Source: Limosilactobacillus caecicola (GTDB lineage: Bacteria > Bacillota > Bacilli > Lactobacillales > Lactobacillaceae). From it: DNA of 64,000 nt. This document shows positions 61,989 to 64,000 of the stretch, in pieces; within the stretch, counting starts at the first letter, position 1; every line of letters begins with the position of its first letter. The stretch is taken from positions 91,704 to 155,703 of the forward strand of contig NZ_CALPCI010000004.1 of NCBI RefSeq assembly GCF_943192935.1, written 5' to 3'. Position numbers and translations under genes: made by a program. The notes beneath the pieces were generated by a model that did no database searches, was not told the origin of the DNA, and saw nothing but the letters and a program-made list of their open reading frames with translations.

Positions 61989-63818
61989 TTAATCCTCCTT
62001 AAATAATTCTCGTAAATCTGGTTCATAATCTTCAACAATTACCGGCCGGTCGTCAGCATTAAATTCAATTGCGGTATCACCCAGATAATCAAACAGCTTC
62101 TCGTTAATCCCATCAACTAAAATTGACGCCATCAGGTGGTGTGCTTTGAGATAATCTTCATATGGCTGTTGTTTTAGGAGTGCTTCTACCAAATACCGTT
62201 CATCAGCAGTCAAATCTGGTTGATCATTATCATGATAAGCTGAGGACTCGTTTTCTGAACGCACCGGTACAGATCTTTCACTAACCGGTGTTGGTTGAGC
62301 CTGCGGACGAATTTCCTCATCAGTTTGTTTTTCTTCTTCGGTTAAGAGGCTTTCCCGCGTTGCCGAGGCATCGGTCCGAATCTGAGCAAGTTCGTTCATA
62401 TTCAATTCAACTTTTGGCTGCTTCTCCACAGCCCGTTGCTTTTGGTAATCCTGTAATCCTTCATCAATCGCTCGGAGTAACGATTGGTCCAAGTCGCGCG
62501 CTTTTAAGGGATGACCCAAATGAAATTGTTGGCGGGCCAGGCGGTCAACTTCATGAAAGAAATTATTCAAACGCTTGGTTTGGTCCTTTAACGGGTACCA
62601 AATTTCTGCGGAATATTTACGATCCTGAATTACATATTGCCGTTCCGAATCAATCGGGTACTTGGTTAGTTTCGGGTGGTCATGAAAGTAATACACCGCT
62701 CCCGCAAAAAAATATTTTGTACTCGTGGTTCGCGTGGCCATCAATTCTTGGATCGCTTCTGGTTGGTTTTGAGTGACGCGTTGCCAGACGTTGGCAACTA
62801 GTTTTGCCCACTCATCAGGGGCTTGACGGTAGAGTCGACATTTTTTCAAATACGGTGACCGACCTAAAAAAACTGCGATTAGTTCTGAAGGGGCATATTC
62901 AGCGGGGTGACGTAAAATATGGTAATCACGGTCGGTTGCTAATTGATCCGCAAAAATGAGGTTAGCTTTCTCACGGTCCAAGCCATAATACAATACGTAA
63001 TCCTGCAACCACCGGTGCAAATAATCCTGCATTCGTTGCCCGTAATTACTAGCATACCGTTGATCAAATTCCAAGAGCTTGCGATAGCCCTCCTCAGGAT
63101 CCTGAACACCGATATTATTTAGTAATTCATAGATATAGACATAGGCATATGACGTACTACTAACCGTAAAGTCGCCATGGCGTAACTGAGTCCGCCAGGC
63201 AAAATAAGTCCGCAATTGGTGGGCATTCATCGCGTGGTAGTCAGGATAGTAACGCTGAAATTCGTAAATTTGATCATAATCATCTTCGTAATCGGCCACC
63301 ATTTGACCCTGGTGATAAAAATTTTCCACCTGCTCATTAGCCGGCAAAATCGTATAATCATAGCTTTCCACCATCTTTTGTAATGGGGCCGGTAAACGAC
63401 GCCGCTTCATCACCGCCGCCTTTTGGGGAATTGATTGTGCCTGATATTTACTATCAATATCGTCACTAGGTAAGTAGACTAATTGTTGGGCGACAAAATT
63501 ACCACTACCATTGGTAGTAGCCTTGAATGCATAATCAAGCACATTTTCTAGATCCCGGGTACTCACTTCGTGGAATTTCATTCCCACCCATTCAGGATGA
63601 TTCATTAACCGTGGTTCCATAAATTGTGACATCTGCCGAATTATTTGAGCAAAGTCGGGACAGTGAACATCTAATTCACCACCATTTACCGATAAGAGGG
63701 CAAAAGGACGTTGCCCCTGCGAATGAAGTTCCTGTAAATTACGCTCACTTTCCGTAGTCGTGTGAAAATGCAGACCGTATTTATGAGCGACATAATCTTG
63801 TAATTCCTGAATTTCCAT
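61989..63818 (-). CDS. TerB-N-domain protein
   Basis: 609 residues. N-terminal region (1-260) contains the TerB-N pattern (ALLSVNGGELDVHCPDF; FYHQGQMVADYEDDYDQ; YDYTILPANEQVENF; SYAYVYIYELLNNIGVQDPEEGYRKL). The rest is helical and acidic, with a disordered part at about 490-550 (TDEEIRPQAQPTP..SERSVPVRSE). First gene of the operon. TerB-N proteins with ATPase and helicase partners have been predicted as stress or phage-defence modules. Exact function unknown. Confidence 0.75.
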   Translation of the reverse strand: MEIQELQDYVAHKYGLHFHTTTESERNLQELHSQGQRPFALLSVNGGELDVHCPDFAQIIRQMSQFMEPRLMNHPEWVGMKFHEVSTRDLENVLDYAFKATTNGSGNFVAQQLVYLPSDDIDSKYQAQSIPQKAAVMKRRRLPAPLQKMVESYDYTILPANEQVENFYHQGQMVADYEDDYDQIYEFQRYYPDYHAMNAHQLRTYFAWRTQLRHGDFTVSSTSYAYVYIYELLNNIGVQDPEEGYRKLLEFDQRYASNYGQRMQDYLHRWLQDYVLYYGLDREKANLIFADQLATDRDYHILRHPAEYAPSELIAVFLGRSPYLKKCRLYRQAPDEWAKLVANVWQRVTQNQPEAIQELMATRTTSTKYFFAGAVYYFHDHPKLTKYPIDSERQYVIQDRKYSAEIWYPLKDQTKRLNNFFHEVDRLARQQFHLGHPLKARDLDQSLLRAIDEGLQDYQKQRAVEKQPKVELNMNELAQIRTDASATRESLLTEEEKQTDEEIRPQAQPTPVSERSVPVRSENESSAYHDNDQPDLTADERYLVEALLKQQPYEDYLKAHHLMASILVDGINEKLFDYLGDTAIEFNADDRPVIVEDYEPDLRELFKED

Positions 63819-63893
63819 GACCTTTGTCGCCCCCTTGCGTACATACGTTCTAGTAATGATTATACCAAAATCGAAGCATTTGAAAAGTAAAAA

Positions 63894-63923
63894 AAGACGC
63901 AGGCTGCATAGCAGTCTGCGTCT
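63894..63923 (-). terminator. rRNA operon terminator
   Basis: AGACGCAGACTGC / GCAGCCTGCGTCT followed by TTTTTTTAC on the minus strand, directly past the 5S gene. Confidence 0.9.
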
Positions 63924-63927
63924 AAAT

Positions 63928-64000
63928 TGCGTGGCAACGTCCTATCCTCGCAGGGAGCGATCCCCCAACTACTTTCGGCGCGTTGAAGCTTAACTTCTGT
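63928..64000 (-). rRNA. rrf: 5S rRNA, 3' part
   Basis: The minus strand reads ACAGAAGTTAAGCTTC, then GCCGAAAGTAGTTGGGGGAT and GGACGTTGCCACGC, the 3' two thirds of a 5S rRNA. The 5' end lies outside the window. Confidence 0.95.

Noticed and set aside
1..64000. CRISPR array
   Set aside because: Repeats seen are long or palindromic and not evenly spaced; no cas genes.

Overview
The window is chromosomal DNA from a lactic acid bacterium of the family Lactobacillaceae. D-lactate dehydrogenase, T-box leaders, CcpA-type cre sites, frequent TTG/GTG starts behind strong GGAGG sites, a YhgE/Pip protein, LuxS with a T-box-driven MetE-like enzyme, and an LPQTG surface protein all fit that group. Species cannot be fixed from the sequence alone. 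A partial 5S rRNA (minus strand) ends the window, so an rRNA operon lies just beyond it.

Bases 1-37600 look like ordinary, well-kept chromosome. In order: D-lactate dehydrogenase (cut by the window edge); an M20 deacylase with an amino-acid-binding lipoprotein; tetR-yhgE; galM under a cre site; a glycerate permease/kinase operon; a YoaK membrane protein; a stand-alone divergent triose-phosphate isomerase; degV; a T-box-controlled NhaC-type transporter preceded by a 27-codon leader ORF; an MFS carrier; a cytochrome-b5-like protein; a Met T-box driving metE-like, luxS and metQ (activated methyl cycle and methionine supply); an MFS pump with a divergent LysR; an azoreductase-marR-membrane-protein operon with two identical operators; argGH; a LacI/CcpA-controlled sugar-acid-type operon (sugar isomerase, GntP-type permease, PfkB kinase, HPS and PHI homologues); and a redox gene cluster with a divergent LysR.

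Bases about 37675-58292 are an AT-rich genomic island next to a tRNA-Thr gene. It is bounded by two near-identical copies of the tRNA terminator. Inside lie three copies of the last 12 bases of the tRNA (one is the tRNA itself), flanked by repeated GTGTTAA arm-type motifs, which suggests tandem integrations. The larger element (about 40255-58220) carries an ApeA-like HEPN protein, a Fic protein, remains of toxin-antitoxin loci, an integrase broken by one in-frame stop, an excisionase-like protein, a 5'-truncated family-B polymerase fused to an SF3 helicase, a serine recombinase next to two 460-bp direct repeats that enclose a tRNA-like RNA, and an LPQTG/SEC10-type surface protein without its signal peptide. 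A 1.4-kb element (38814-40255) appears to carry a single zinc-ribbon-like gene. Many genes in the island are truncated, so it is decaying.

Beyond the tRNA, bases 58394-63818 hold a tight three-gene operon: TerB-N-domain protein, a DUF2791/BrxD-like ATPase and an Lhr/BrxHI-like helicase. This is a candidate nucleic-acid-processing or defence module sitting between the tRNA-Thr and the rRNA operon.
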